NCBI GenBank assembly: GCA_965217075.1
Contig: CBDCHC010000001.1
Location: 138,554 to 202,553 of the forward strand
Length of the DNA: 64,000 nucleotides
Direction of reading: 5' to 3'
DNA from: CBDCHC01 sp965217075
Lineage (GTDB): Bacteria > Pseudomonadota > Gammaproteobacteria > PS1 > Pseudothioglobaceae
Part shown: in pieces, positions 41,988-51,002 of the stretch
Layout: every line of letters begins with the position of its first letter
Numbering within the stretch: the first letter of the stretch is position 1
Notes under the pieces: generated by a model
What the model was told of the DNA's origin: nothing
The model's database searches: none
The model's input: the letters and a program-made list of their open reading frames with translations, nothing else
Program-made: the position numbers and the translations under genes

Positions 41988-43397
41988 TTATATTAAATTT
42001 TCTATATATAAATTTAACTCATCTAATATTTTGATTTTTTCTGGAAAACTTTGTTTTAAGTTTTTTATTTCTTTATCAAAATCAGCAATTGATAAGTAAC
42101 CATACTCTCCTGATTGTATTCTTTTGCCAATTTCATCATCATAATAATTTTTCTCTTTATCACTTAAATATTCCAAATAATTTCTAGCTTTAAAATGTAT
42201 CCATAATTTATCTAAGCTTTTATCTTTAAATTTAGGTTGATAATTCTGTATATTATCTATTGTTAAATTAATAATCTTATTAGCACAAATTCTATCATAC
42301 TTGCTTAAAAAACCAGCGTATAACATTTGTTCTGCATCATTATTTTTAACAAAATTATTGGTAAAAATTTGGGTTATTTTGTCAGTAATTTTTTCTCTAT
42401 TAGTTTGTAAAAATTTTAAATGTTTATTGGTTTTATCCATATCAATCTGTAAATGTTTAACAATTTTTTCATCTTGTAAAAAACTATCTGTAACAAACAT
42501 TGGTGATTTATTAAAATGCAATTCTTTAATTTGTAATCTATTGGTTCCTGTTGGTAAATTTTCTGTTTTAGTAAATATTAATTTTTGCAACTCTACTGTA
42601 GTTAAGTCTAATAAAATACTTGGATCTTGATCTAAATTAAAAATAATAGCACTATTGCCAAGAGCAGAATACTGAGTAGCAACACATCTGCGTGTATTGG
42701 CTAATTTATTAGCATACATGCCAGAAGTATGTAATATTGGCTCAAAAAATTTAATATTATTTTTCACATATGCTTTATTGCGCATTTGCAATGCATAAGC
42801 AAATAACTTAGGCTGGGTTTGTTTTATTTTTTTAGCAATAGCAATAGTAGCATATACATCAGCCAAAGCATCATGTGCATCTGTATGTTTTATACCATTA
42901 GCAATAGTTAATTTATCTAATTTAAAAGATGGCACCCCATCAGTTAATACCCATTTTAAACTACTATCTTTTTTAAGCGCATAACACATTCTAACAACAT
43001 CGATAATATCCCATCTAGAATTATTATTTTTATAACTCCAACTATAAGGGTCAAAAAAATTTCTAAATAAGGTATAACGAGTAAATTCATCATCAAAACG
43101 AATATTATTATAACCAACAATACAAGTATCAGCACCAGAAAATTCAGTATTTATGGTTTTGATAAATTCAAACTCACTTATGCCTTTTTTTGCACATAAT
43201 TGCGGAGTAATACTAGTAATTAATACTGAAGTTGGCGACGGTAAACAGTCTTTTGGTGGCTTGCAATATATTTTTTTTGCTGTATTTGGAATTATATTTA
43301 ACTGAGTATCGGTACGTACACCAGCAAATTGCGCAATGCGTGATGTTGATGGCTTTAAACCAAAAGTCTCATAATCATACCAATAAAAACTATTCAC
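41988..43397 (-). CDS. sbcB: Exodeoxyribonuclease I
   Basis: 3'-5' single-strand DNase, 469 residues. DEDD exonuclease motifs: FYWYDYETFGLKPSTSRIAQFAG (D-x-E, residues about 7-10), VGYNNIRFDDEFTRY, and HDALADVYATIAIAKK (about residue 172). The SH3-like and C-terminal helical parts follow (GNSAIIFNLD, LWIHFKARNY). Length and order are normal. The start overlaps the metF stop by 4 bp, so both are co-transcribed. Confidence 0.95.
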   Translation of the reverse strand: MNSFYWYDYETFGLKPSTSRIAQFAGVRTDTQLNIIPNTAKKIYCKPPKDCLPSPTSVLITSITPQLCAKKGISEFEFIKTINTEFSGADTCIVGYNNIRFDDEFTRYTLFRNFFDPYSWSYKNNNSRWDIIDVVRMCYALKKDSSLKWVLTDGVPSFKLDKLTIANGIKHTDAHDALADVYATIAIAKKIKQTQPKLFAYALQMRNKAYVKNNIKFFEPILHTSGMYANKLANTRRCVATQYSALGNSAIIFNLDQDPSILLDLTTVELQKLIFTKTENLPTGTNRLQIKELHFNKSPMFVTDSFLQDEKIVKHLQIDMDKTNKHLKFLQTNREKITDKITQIFTNNFVKNNDAEQMLYAGFLSKYDRICANKIINLTIDNIQNYQPKFKDKSLDKLWIHFKARNYLEYLSDKEKNYYDDEIGKRIQSGEYGYLSIADFDKEIKNLKQSFPEKIKILDELNLYIENLI

Positions 43398-44212
43398 CGC
43401 AAATTTTGTGCTAATTTTAACGATGGCTCTATATTATTCATAGTATAAAAATGAAAATCATCTACACCATGATGTTTGAGATTTAAACAAAGTTTATTAA
43501 CTATATCAAAACCAAAATCTTTAATGGATTGTGTATCATTTTTTTCTGCATAGTATTGCAATTTTTTACTAATAAAACTTGGGATTTGAGCGTCACACAT
43601 TTTAGCAAAATTCATCAAATTATTATAATTAATAATAGGCATAATTCCAGGAATAATAGGTATAGTTACTCCTTTATCATAAACTTCATCACGAAAATAT
43701 AAAAAAGCATCAATATTATAAAAATATTGGCTAATAGCATAATTAGCGCCAGCTGCTACTTTATTAACAAAATGTGTTATACCATCTGCATAATTTTTTG
43801 CTTGCGGGTGGGTTTCTGGGTATGCTGCTACAATTACCTCAAAATTAAAGTTTTCTCTGATGAATTCTACTAATTGTTGAGCATAGCTAAAATCACCTAT
43901 ATCACGCATACCAGAAGGAATATCGCCTCTAATAGCTACAATTTTTTTAATCCCCATTTTTTTATATTTAAACAATAAAGCTAAAATATCATCTTTTTTA
44001 CTGCCTATACAAGATATATGTGGTACTGCTTCTACACTACTTTGATTAATCTCATCTATAGCGCTTATAGTAAAATCTGTAGTAGAGCCACCAGCACCAA
44101 AAGTAACTGAATAATACTCTGGCTTTATATTAGCTAAGGTTTTATGTGTTTTGCTAAATTTAGTTTTTGCTATAGTTGTGCGTGGAGGAAAAAACTCAAA
44201 ACTTATATTCAT
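43394..44212 (-). CDS. metF: 5,10-methylenetetrahydrofolate reductase
   Basis: FAD enzyme giving 5-methyl-THF for methionine synthesis. 272 residues: NISFEFFPPRT, YYSVTFGAGGSTTD, VPHISCIG, IVAIRGDIPSGM, VAAYPETHPQA, GANYAISQYFYNIDAF, IPIIPGIMPI. Ribosome-site and promoter lie in the 53-bp divergent gap to lspA. It heads metF-sbcB-nth. Confidence 0.96.
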   Translation of the reverse strand: MNISFEFFPPRTTIAKTKFSKTHKTLANIKPEYYSVTFGAGGSTTDFTISAIDEINQSSVEAVPHISCIGSKKDDILALLFKYKKMGIKKIVAIRGDIPSGMRDIGDFSYAQQLVEFIRENFNFEVIVAAYPETHPQAKNYADGITHFVNKVAAGANYAISQYFYNIDAFLYFRDEVYDKGVTIPIIPGIMPIINYNNLMNFAKMCDAQIPSFISKKLQYYAEKNDTQSIKDFGFDIVNKLCLNLKHHGVDDFHFYTMNNIEPSLKLAQNLR

Positions 44213-44265
44213 AATTAAATTTTAAAAATTGTATAATTATACACTTAACTTATATCTAACAAAAT

Positions 44266-44718
44266 ATGACAAAAATATATTATTTCTTAATGGCATTTTT
44301 TTTAATAATATTAGATCAGCTTACTAAAATATTAATTACTAATAATTTAACTTTAGGGGAAACAATAGTTGTAAATAATTTTTTTAATATAACCTACGTA
44401 CATAATTACGGCGCTGCTTTTAGTTTATTTGCTAATTATAGTTTTTCACGTTACTTATTGCCAATTATATCTATAATTGCTGTTATTGGTATTAGTTTTA
44501 TTATTGTTAAAACAAAAAAAAGCAATATCTTACGCTTATCAGCACTTACTCTAATATTAGCTGGTGCATTTGGTAATTTAATTGATAGATCTCTTAATGG
44601 CTTTGTAGTTGATTTTATTAGTTTGCATTATAAAATGTATTATTTTGCAGTATTTAATTTAGCAGATAGCATGATATCAATTGCTGTGATATTATGGTTA
44701 TTTAGTAAAAATGACTGA
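44266..44718 (+). CDS. lspA: Lipoprotein signal peptidase
   Basis: Four-helix aspartyl protease that cleaves prolipoproteins, 150 residues. LDQLTKILI at the N-terminus, VHNYGAAFSLF, and the two catalytic Asp motifs GAFGNLIDRSLNGFVVDFI and YFAVFNLADSMI. It serves lipoproteins such as MltD and the 8488 product. It overlaps thiO by 8 bp. Confidence 0.97.
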   Translation: MTKIYYFLMAFFLIILDQLTKILITNNLTLGETIVVNNFFNITYVHNYGAAFSLFANYSFSRYLLPIISIIAVIGISFIIVKTKKSNILRLSALTLILAGAFGNLIDRSLNGFVVDFISLHYKMYYFAVFNLADSMISIAVILWLFSKND

Positions 44719-45682
44719 TTTTTTAATCATTGGTGCAGGTATTATTGGCATGATGAATGCTAGGGAGTTAGTCAAAGAAGGTGCTAGTGTAATATTAGTT
44801 GATAAAAATAATTGCGGCAAAGGCGCTTCATGGGCTGGTGGTGGTATTATAGCTCCATTATATCCATGGAAATATTCTAAAATTATTAATGAGTTAAGTT
44901 TTAAATCACAACAAATGTATCAACAAATTTGTGCTGAATTATTCAATACTACAGGCATTGATGTAGAATATATTAAATCTAATATGTTAATGTTAGATGA
45001 GTTTGATAGTGATATAGCGCAAAAATGGCTAAAAAAATATCAAATAAAATACCAAACAACTAAACAAGGGGCATTATTTAACGTAGCCCAAGTGCGTAAT
45101 CCAAGAATTCTACAAGCACTTAAAAAAGATTTACAAATAAGTGGGGTTAAAATAATTGAAAATAAAAAAATTAAACAATTAGTGGTAAAAAACAATAAGG
45201 TTTTAGGCGCTGATGATTTAATAGCAAGAAATACTATTATATGTGCTGGTCCATATGTTAATGACTTAATAATTAGTGATATTTTTCCTGTTAAGGGAGA
45301 AATAATTGTTATTTTTGATGCTAGTAAAAGCATACAAAATATTATTTTAAAAAATAGTAATTACATAGTACCTCGTAAGGATGGCACTATTTTAGTAGGC
45401 ACTACTTATGAAAATGTTGGTTTTGATACTACATTAAATACTGCTGTTAAAATTAATTTATTTACTTTTGCAACTAGTATTTTTCCTCATTTGAAAAAAT
45501 GTCAAATTATTCATCATTGGTGTGGTTTTAGGCCAGGTAGAAAAATTAATGAACCGATTATTGCTAAAGATGATAAATATGAAAATTTATTTATTAATGG
45601 CGGACATTTTGGTAACGGGCTTAATACTGCTCCACAAAATGCTAAAAAAATGCTAACTATATTAAAGGAGAATAAATGTTAA
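44711..45682 (+). CDS. thiO: Glycine oxidase ThiO-type FAD oxidoreductase
   Basis: 323 residues. FAD-binding N-terminus FLIIGAGIIGMMNARELVKEG; GASWAGGGIIAPLYPW is the DAO-family mark; then FPVKGEIIVIF, VPRKDGTILVGTTYE, and the C-terminal GHFGNGLNTAP. It probably oxidises glycine to the imine for the thiazole part of thiamine. Related small-amine oxidases cannot be excluded. It overlaps lspA and hisF and shares their transcript. Confidence 0.85.
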   Translation: MTDFLIIGAGIIGMMNARELVKEGASVILVDKNNCGKGASWAGGGIIAPLYPWKYSKIINELSFKSQQMYQQICAELFNTTGIDVEYIKSNMLMLDEFDSDIAQKWLKKYQIKYQTTKQGALFNVAQVRNPRILQALKKDLQISGVKIIENKKIKQLVVKNNKVLGADDLIARNTIICAGPYVNDLIISDIFPVKGEIIVIFDASKSIQNIILKNSNYIVPRKDGTILVGTTYENVGFDTTLNTAVKINLFTFATSIFPHLKKCQIIHHWCGFRPGRKINEPIIAKDDKYENLFINGGHFGNGLNTAPQNAKKMLTILKENKC

Positions 45683-46434
45683 CTAAAAGAATAATTCCTT
45701 GTTTAGATGTTGAAAATGGTAGAGTAGTAAAAGGAGTAAAATTTGTAGAAATTAAAGATGCAGGAGACCCAGTACTTATTGCTAAAAAATATAGTGACGA
45801 CGGTGCTGATGAGATAATATTTTTAGATATAACTGCTACACATGAAAACAGAAAAACTACTATAAATATGGTGCGTGCTATTGCTGGAGAAGTGTTTGTA
45901 CCTCTTACTGTAGGTGGTGGCATAAAATCTGCTGTTGATGTTAAAAATATGTTAGCCGCAGGAGCTGATAAAGTAGCAGTAAATTCTGCTGCTATAAATA
46001 ACCCAGATTTAATATTTAAATTAGCTAAAACATTTGGTTCACAGTGCATAGTTTTGGCAGTTGATGCTAAAAAAATATCACATAATAAATGGCATATATT
46101 TACTCATGGTGGTAGAAAAGCCACTAATATTGATGTAATTGATTGGGTAAAAAAAATGACTGTAAAAGGTGCTGGAGAAATTCTACTTACCTCTATGGAC
46201 AAAGATGGTACTAAAGATGGTTTTGATTTAGAGCTAACAAAAGCCGTTAGTAAAGCAACTAAAGTACCTGTTATTGCCTCAGGCGGAGTTGGTAATCTAA
46301 AACATTTAATAGATGGTATTATATTAGGCGAGGCTGATGCCGTATTAGCTGCAAGTATTTTTCATTTTAACGAATATTCTATTACAGCTGCAAAAAAAAA
46401 TATGCAAAAAGCTGGTATAAAAGTAAGGTTATAG
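45676..46434 (+). CDS. hisF: Imidazole glycerol phosphate synthase subunit HisF
   Basis: Cyclase subunit that forms IGP and AICAR in histidine synthesis. 252 residues: KRIIPCLDVENGRVVKGVKF, DEIIFLDITAT, VPLTVGGGI, ADKVAVNSAAI, VLAVDAKK, LLTSMDKDGTKDGFD and VIASGGVG. The phosphate-binding ends and catalytic Asp residues (DVE, SMDKDG) are intact. An AAGGAGAAT site precedes the ATG. No hisH is adjacent; hisC lies at 16.8 kb, so his genes are scattered. Confidence 0.97.
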   Translation: MLTKRIIPCLDVENGRVVKGVKFVEIKDAGDPVLIAKKYSDDGADEIIFLDITATHENRKTTINMVRAIAGEVFVPLTVGGGIKSAVDVKNMLAAGADKVAVNSAAINNPDLIFKLAKTFGSQCIVLAVDAKKISHNKWHIFTHGGRKATNIDVIDWVKKMTVKGAGEILLTSMDKDGTKDGFDLELTKAVSKATKVPVIASGGVGNLKHLIDGIILGEADAVLAASIFHFNEYSITAAKKNMQKAGIKVRL

Positions 46435-46498
46435 TACAAAAACTCATATAAAGAAAATTAATTACACTATAATCATGCTTTTACTTACTAGGTTATAA

Positions 46499-47623
46499 AT
46501 GACAAGAATTATTATTATTGGTGCTGGTTTTGCTGGTCTTAGTGCTATTAAAACTATTCGAAAACTTAGCAAAACAACTAAAATAACTCTTATATCACCT
46601 AAAGCAGAATTTATTTATTTGCCCAGCCTTATCTGGATTCCATCTGGTTTAGCCAAGGAAAAAGATATAAGAATTCCTCTTAATATTTTTTTAAAACGTA
46701 TGGATGTTTTACATATCGGCGACGAGGTAATAGGGTTTCAAGACGATGGTAGAACTGTTGTTACCAAAAGAAATAGCTATCAAAATGATGCTGTTATTAT
46801 ATGTTCTGGTGGTAAATTTATTAAAAACTTACCAGGTATAGAGCACACCATCACCCCATGCGAAGGTTTATCTGCTGCTAATAAAATTAAAGAAAAATTA
46901 AAGAAGCTAACAAGTGGTAATATAGCAATTGGTTTTTCTGGTAATCCAAAAGAGCCGTCTGCTATGCGTGGCGGGCCAATGTTTGAATTTTTATTTGCTA
47001 TTGATACTCAGTTAAAACAAGAAAAAAGACGCGATAAATTTAATTTAATATTTTTTACTCCAGCAGAAAAACCAGGAGCAAGATTAGGCGATAAAGCAGT
47101 TGCAGGACTATTAAATGAAATGAAAAAACGAAATATTAAAACACATTTAGGTCATAAAATAATATCTTTTAGTGAAAATAAAGTTATTACTGCAGACGGA
47201 GAAATAACTGCTGATATGATTTTATTTATGCCTGGTATGACCGGTAATGACTGGTTTAAAAACAGTAATCTAGAACTTAGCGATGGTGGTCTTATTGTAG
47301 CTGATAAATTCTGTCAAACTTCTGCTAAAAATGTATTTGTAGCTGGTGACGCCGGCTCGTTTCCTGGACCAGATTGGATGCCAAAACAAGCACATATGGC
47401 AGATTTACAATCAATAGCTGCAAGCAAAAATGCTTATAATTTATTAAATAATAAAGCAGCTAGTCATTCCTTTAAAGTAGAGCTTATTTGCATTATAGAT
47501 TCTTTAAATAAAGGTATTTTGGTTAAACGTACAGAAAAAACACAACAAATTTTACCAAATTGTAGAATTTTTCATTTATTAAAAAAACTTTTTGCTTGGT
47601 GGTATTTACGCAACTATCGTTAA
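46499..47623 (+). CDS. Sulfide:quinone oxidoreductase-like flavoprotein
   Basis: 374 residues of the pyridine-nucleotide-disulfide oxidoreductase fold: IIIIGAGFAGLSAI at the start, PSLIWIPSGLAKEKDI, AMRGGPMFEFLFAID, GARLGDK, and the FAD loop NVFVAGDAGSFPGPDWMPKQAHMAD. Cys lie at about 102, 121, 272, 331 and 355; C121 and C331 are candidates for the redox pair of SQR. A C-terminal hydrophobic/aromatic stretch (FHLLKKLFAWWYL) would dock to the membrane. It could oxidise sulfide to quinone-bound electrons; a type II NADH dehydrogenase-like role is the alternative. It stands alone. Confidence 0.7.
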   Translation: MTRIIIIGAGFAGLSAIKTIRKLSKTTKITLISPKAEFIYLPSLIWIPSGLAKEKDIRIPLNIFLKRMDVLHIGDEVIGFQDDGRTVVTKRNSYQNDAVIICSGGKFIKNLPGIEHTITPCEGLSAANKIKEKLKKLTSGNIAIGFSGNPKEPSAMRGGPMFEFLFAIDTQLKQEKRRDKFNLIFFTPAEKPGARLGDKAVAGLLNEMKKRNIKTHLGHKIISFSENKVITADGEITADMILFMPGMTGNDWFKNSNLELSDGGLIVADKFCQTSAKNVFVAGDAGSFPGPDWMPKQAHMADLQSIAASKNAYNLLNNKAASHSFKVELICIIDSLNKGILVKRTEKTQQILPNCRIFHLLKKLFAWWYLRNYR

Positions 47624-47812
47624 TACTAATAAAAAAATTAAAATAATATTTAAAAATATAATCTTTTATTTATAAATACTAATAATAATTAATAATCAAG
47701 ATAATATGCATCTTAAGCTACTTTTTAACTACCAAATAATAAATAAATTAAGTATAATACTATATTATATAAATGATTAGTCTATTATTTGTCTTGATTT
47801 TTAATTATTAAA

Positions 47813-49402
47813 ATGCTAAATATTATCCGAAATAAAGTTAGTTTTTTACTAACTAAACTTAAACAAATAAGATTATCTTATATTACATTTACTATAATTT
47901 TTACTACTATATCGTATTTTATTTTTAATATTTTAATTTTAGATAAATTTACCAAATGGTTTCTTATTGGCAATAATATTGATTATATTGGCTTAATAGC
48001 ATTTTTTCTTATCGGTCTGCTACTTGTTATAACGGTTTTTATACTACTAGCGCACAAATGGACGCTTAAATTACTGGCTATTATCTTTACCATATTTAAT
48101 GCATCTTCTACTTATTTTATTGCTACATATAATGTAGCAATAGATAAAACTATGATAGAAAATATTCTACATACTGATTTTTCAGAATCATTAGGATTAT
48201 TAACAACTCATATGTTGCCTTATTTGTTATTAATTTCTATTATCTCTTTTGTGGTTATTTTTATCAAAATTGATTTTGGACATAGTTTTAAATATATATT
48301 TAAATCTTTATTAGTTGCCTTTATATCTTTTGGGTGTGCTGTAATATTGCTTTATTGGCAGTTCACTAGCATACACAGAGCAGCTAATCAATCATCAAAA
48401 TACATTTTTTATCAGCTCGTGCCTGTAAATTATATGAGTGAAATTATAGGAATAATACAAAATAATATATCTCCGTATTTTAATTCTGATGTAAAACATA
48501 CTAAAATTATAGCAAAACAAAAAGATAACAATAATCTAGTAGTAGTTCTCGCTATAGGAGAAAGCTCTAGACAAAAAAATTTTAGTATTTATGGATACAA
48601 TAGAAAAATTACTAATCCTCTATTATTAAAACAAAAAAATCTCCATATCTTAAATGGCATAGCTCGCTTTAGCTCAACTATATACGCCTTACCAGAGATA
48701 TTAGAAAAAGATGATATAAAACTAACTTCTATTACCAAAAAAGTAGGTATTAAGACATTTTGTTATGTAAATTATACTCTTTATGATAATTGCAAAGATG
48801 TGGGGGAAATAAATGTAGAAGATACAAAATGTACTCATGGTGATAGCTGTTATGATGAGGATGTGATTCCTCTTTTATCTAAAAACCTATCATCATATAA
48901 ATCTGGCAAAAGATTTATTGTACTACATATGGGTGGAGGTAGTCATGGGCCTTCTTATAAAAACAGACACCCAAAAGAGTTTCAAAGATTTAATCCTCAG
49001 TGTCTTGAAGCAGATATATTTAATAATTGTAGCAAAGAAGAGCTATACAATTCATACGATAATACGATACTCTATGTAGATTATGTTGTAGATAAAACGA
49101 TAAAAACATTAGATGATTCTGGTGTGCCTTATATTTTTATATATCTCTCGGATCACGGCGAATCGCTAATGGAAAATGGCAATATATTTCATGGCATGCC
49201 TCCTGGTATATCGCTACCAGCTGAGCAAGCTCATGTCCCTTTAATTATAAAATCTTCAATACCTATACATATAAAAAAATTTACTAAATATTATCAACAA
49301 GATATATTTAGTACAATATTAGATTTATTATCAATAAAAATTGATATTCTTAATGAGAATAGAGTTTTTATAAAAAACCTAATATCAAAGAAAAAAAAAT
49401 AA
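47813..49402 (+). CDS. Phosphoethanolamine transferase-type sulfatase-fold enzyme
   Basis: 529 residues: N-terminal membrane region with about five helices (to residue about 185), then a periplasmic alkaline-phosphatase-fold domain. Seen: VLAIGESSRQKNFSIYGYNRKITNP (nucleophile region; Ser where EptA has Thr), VLHMGGGSHGPSYKNRHP, and YLSDHGESL with the zinc-ligand Asp-His. Eight Cys in the periplasmic domain suggest disulfides. It probably adds phosphoethanolamine to lipid A or a sugar of the envelope. Which acceptor is unknown. Confidence 0.82.
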   Translation: MLNIIRNKVSFLLTKLKQIRLSYITFTIIFTTISYFIFNILILDKFTKWFLIGNNIDYIGLIAFFLIGLLLVITVFILLAHKWTLKLLAIIFTIFNASSTYFIATYNVAIDKTMIENILHTDFSESLGLLTTHMLPYLLLISIISFVVIFIKIDFGHSFKYIFKSLLVAFISFGCAVILLYWQFTSIHRAANQSSKYIFYQLVPVNYMSEIIGIIQNNISPYFNSDVKHTKIIAKQKDNNNLVVVLAIGESSRQKNFSIYGYNRKITNPLLLKQKNLHILNGIARFSSTIYALPEILEKDDIKLTSITKKVGIKTFCYVNYTLYDNCKDVGEINVEDTKCTHGDSCYDEDVIPLLSKNLSSYKSGKRFIVLHMGGGSHGPSYKNRHPKEFQRFNPQCLEADIFNNCSKEELYNSYDNTILYVDYVVDKTIKTLDDSGVPYIFIYLSDHGESLMENGNIFHGMPPGISLPAEQAHVPLIIKSSIPIHIKKFTKYYQQDIFSTILDLLSIKIDILNENRVFIKNLISKKKK

Positions 49403-49444
49403 GAGCTGTTTACTATATTTTAAACAAAATAATTCTAATATAGA

Positions 49445-49996
49445 TTATTCATTAATTTTTGGATAATTTTCTACAAAAATATCAAAACTTTTGTCCATAG
49501 CCTTAACACTAGGTCTAATCATTGGCAAATGACCGTAATACCACGCAAACTGCTTTCTAGCCTCATATTCTGTTTTATTTTTCAAACCATATAAATATAT
49601 TGCTGATACTAAAGATGTTCTATCTGCTCCTCCCATACAATGAATTAATATTGGTTTTTTACTATTTTTTAACAACTGCAATATAGCTGATGTATCTTTA
49701 TAATTATAAACCTTAGAGCTCCACATATCATAGTTTATAAGTTTAGCGTCTAATTTATTCGTAATATTACGTTCTACAGCATACCAATTATCATTGCTAT
49801 ATCCGCGTAGATTTAACACTGTTTTAATTTTAAATTTTTTAATATAATAAGCTAAATTATACTCATTTAAAAACCCACTTCTATAGGCATCATTATCAAT
49901 TTTATGAAAATTACCATCTATATTTATGATATAATAAATTACTATACCAACAATTAAAATAATACTTACTATAAAGAGTAATATTCGTTTTATCAT
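49445..49996 (-). CDS. Membrane-anchored Cys-based (dual-specificity-like) phosphatase
   Basis: 183 residues: one N-terminal helix (about 5-27), then a DSP-fold domain with FHKIDNDAYRSGFL, IKTVLNLRGYS, and the P-loop ILIHCMGGADRTSLVSA (HC-x5-R-T, about residues 117-133). A periplasmic or cytoplasmic side cannot be settled, but an N-in anchor would place the domain outside. It is convergent with the phosphoethanolamine transferase, whose partner could be a lipid phosphate. Substrate unknown. Confidence 0.75.
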   Translation of the reverse strand: MIKRILLFIVSIILIVGIVIYYIINIDGNFHKIDNDAYRSGFLNEYNLAYYIKKFKIKTVLNLRGYSNDNWYAVERNITNKLDAKLINYDMWSSKVYNYKDTSAILQLLKNSKKPILIHCMGGADRTSLVSAIYLYGLKNKTEYEARKQFAWYYGHLPMIRPSVKAMDKSFDIFVENYPKINE

Positions 49997-50357
49997 TTTT
50001 ATCCTATTTTGATTTTATTATAAAATCCTATTATAAAAAAATACACTTAAATCATAATATATAATATTTACATTTTTTACTTAATAATTTAAATTAAGTA
50101 ATTTAAGATTATATCATAAATATTATTTGTATTTATTGCTGAACCTAAATTAACTGCTTATTAGTATAAATTAGCATCTAATGTAATTAAATTAACACTA
50201 TAGAGTCAATAGTAGTAGAAGCTGTTATTCCATTTTAACTCAATGCGTAAAAAATTAAAAAACATAATAGGAAAAATCAATTAGCTATAAATTTCTTAAT
50301 AAAGCTATTGATGTTAATATTAAGACTGGTTTGTTTAAAAAAACTGAAAAAAATATA
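49997..50357. other. Intergenic gap, possible rpsT-like remnant
   Basis: About 360 bp of AT-rich sequence. The plus strand at 50240-50362 holds two out-of-frame pieces: NSMRKKLKNIIGKIN (ends in TAG at 50282) and LNKAIDVNIKTGLFKKTEKN. Their order and wording resemble ribosomal protein S20 (RSMMRT.IKK and LDKAA.KG.IHKN), but the match is weak. Nothing else is recognisable. Confidence 0.25.
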
Positions 50358-50999
50358 CTAATTTAGTTTTAAATTATCTAACTTTGTTAAAATATCACGG
50401 CTTACAGCATTAATACCTTTAGTACCATCTATAACAATATATTGGTTATTATTATAAAACTTAATAAGCGGGGCTGTTTGCTGATGATAAACCTTAAGCC
50501 TTGCTTTAATAGTATCTTCATTATCATCACTCCTACAAATTAATTTTTCCTGTGTAATATCATCAATACCAGTAATTTTTGATGGATTAAATTTCTTATG
50601 ATAAATACGCCCACTACCTGTATGAGTTAATCTACCTGATATTCTCTCAATAATATCTTTGTCAGGAACTATAATTTCAATTACTAAATCAATACTAATA
50701 TTATGTTGTAACAATGCTTGTGCTTGCTCTATAGTACGAGGAAAGCCATCAAATAAAAAACCATTTTTACAATCATCGTTATTAATTCTATTTTTAACCA
50801 AAGCAATTATAATATCATCTGCTACTAATTTGCCTTGTTGCATGGTTTCTTGTGCTATAAGACCTAATTTATCTTTATTAGTAATAGCATTTCTTAACAT
50901 ATCACCAGTTGAAATTTGTACAATATTAAATTTACTACAAATAACCTTAGCCTGCGTACCTTTACCTGCACCAGGAGGGCCTAATAAAATTACTTTCAT
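50358..50999 (-). CDS. adk: Adenylate kinase
   Basis: Interconverts ATP+AMP and ADP, 213 residues. P-loop LLGPPGAGKGTQ, STGDMLRNAI (AMP-binding), LFDGFPRTIEQA and the LID start RISGRLTHTGSGRIYH; the LID has no zinc Cys cluster, the normal form in gammaproteobacteria. It follows fbp at the end of the carbon operon on the minus strand, 3 bp apart, so is co-transcribed. Confidence 0.97.
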   Translation of the reverse strand: MKVILLGPPGAGKGTQAKVICSKFNIVQISTGDMLRNAITNKDKLGLIAQETMQQGKLVADDIIIALVKNRINNDDCKNGFLFDGFPRTIEQAQALLQHNISIDLVIEIIVPDKDIIERISGRLTHTGSGRIYHKKFNPSKITGIDDITQEKLICRSDDNEDTIKARLKVYHQQTAPLIKFYNNNQYIVIDGTKGINAVSRDILTKLDNLKLN

Positions 51000-51002
51000 T
51001 AA

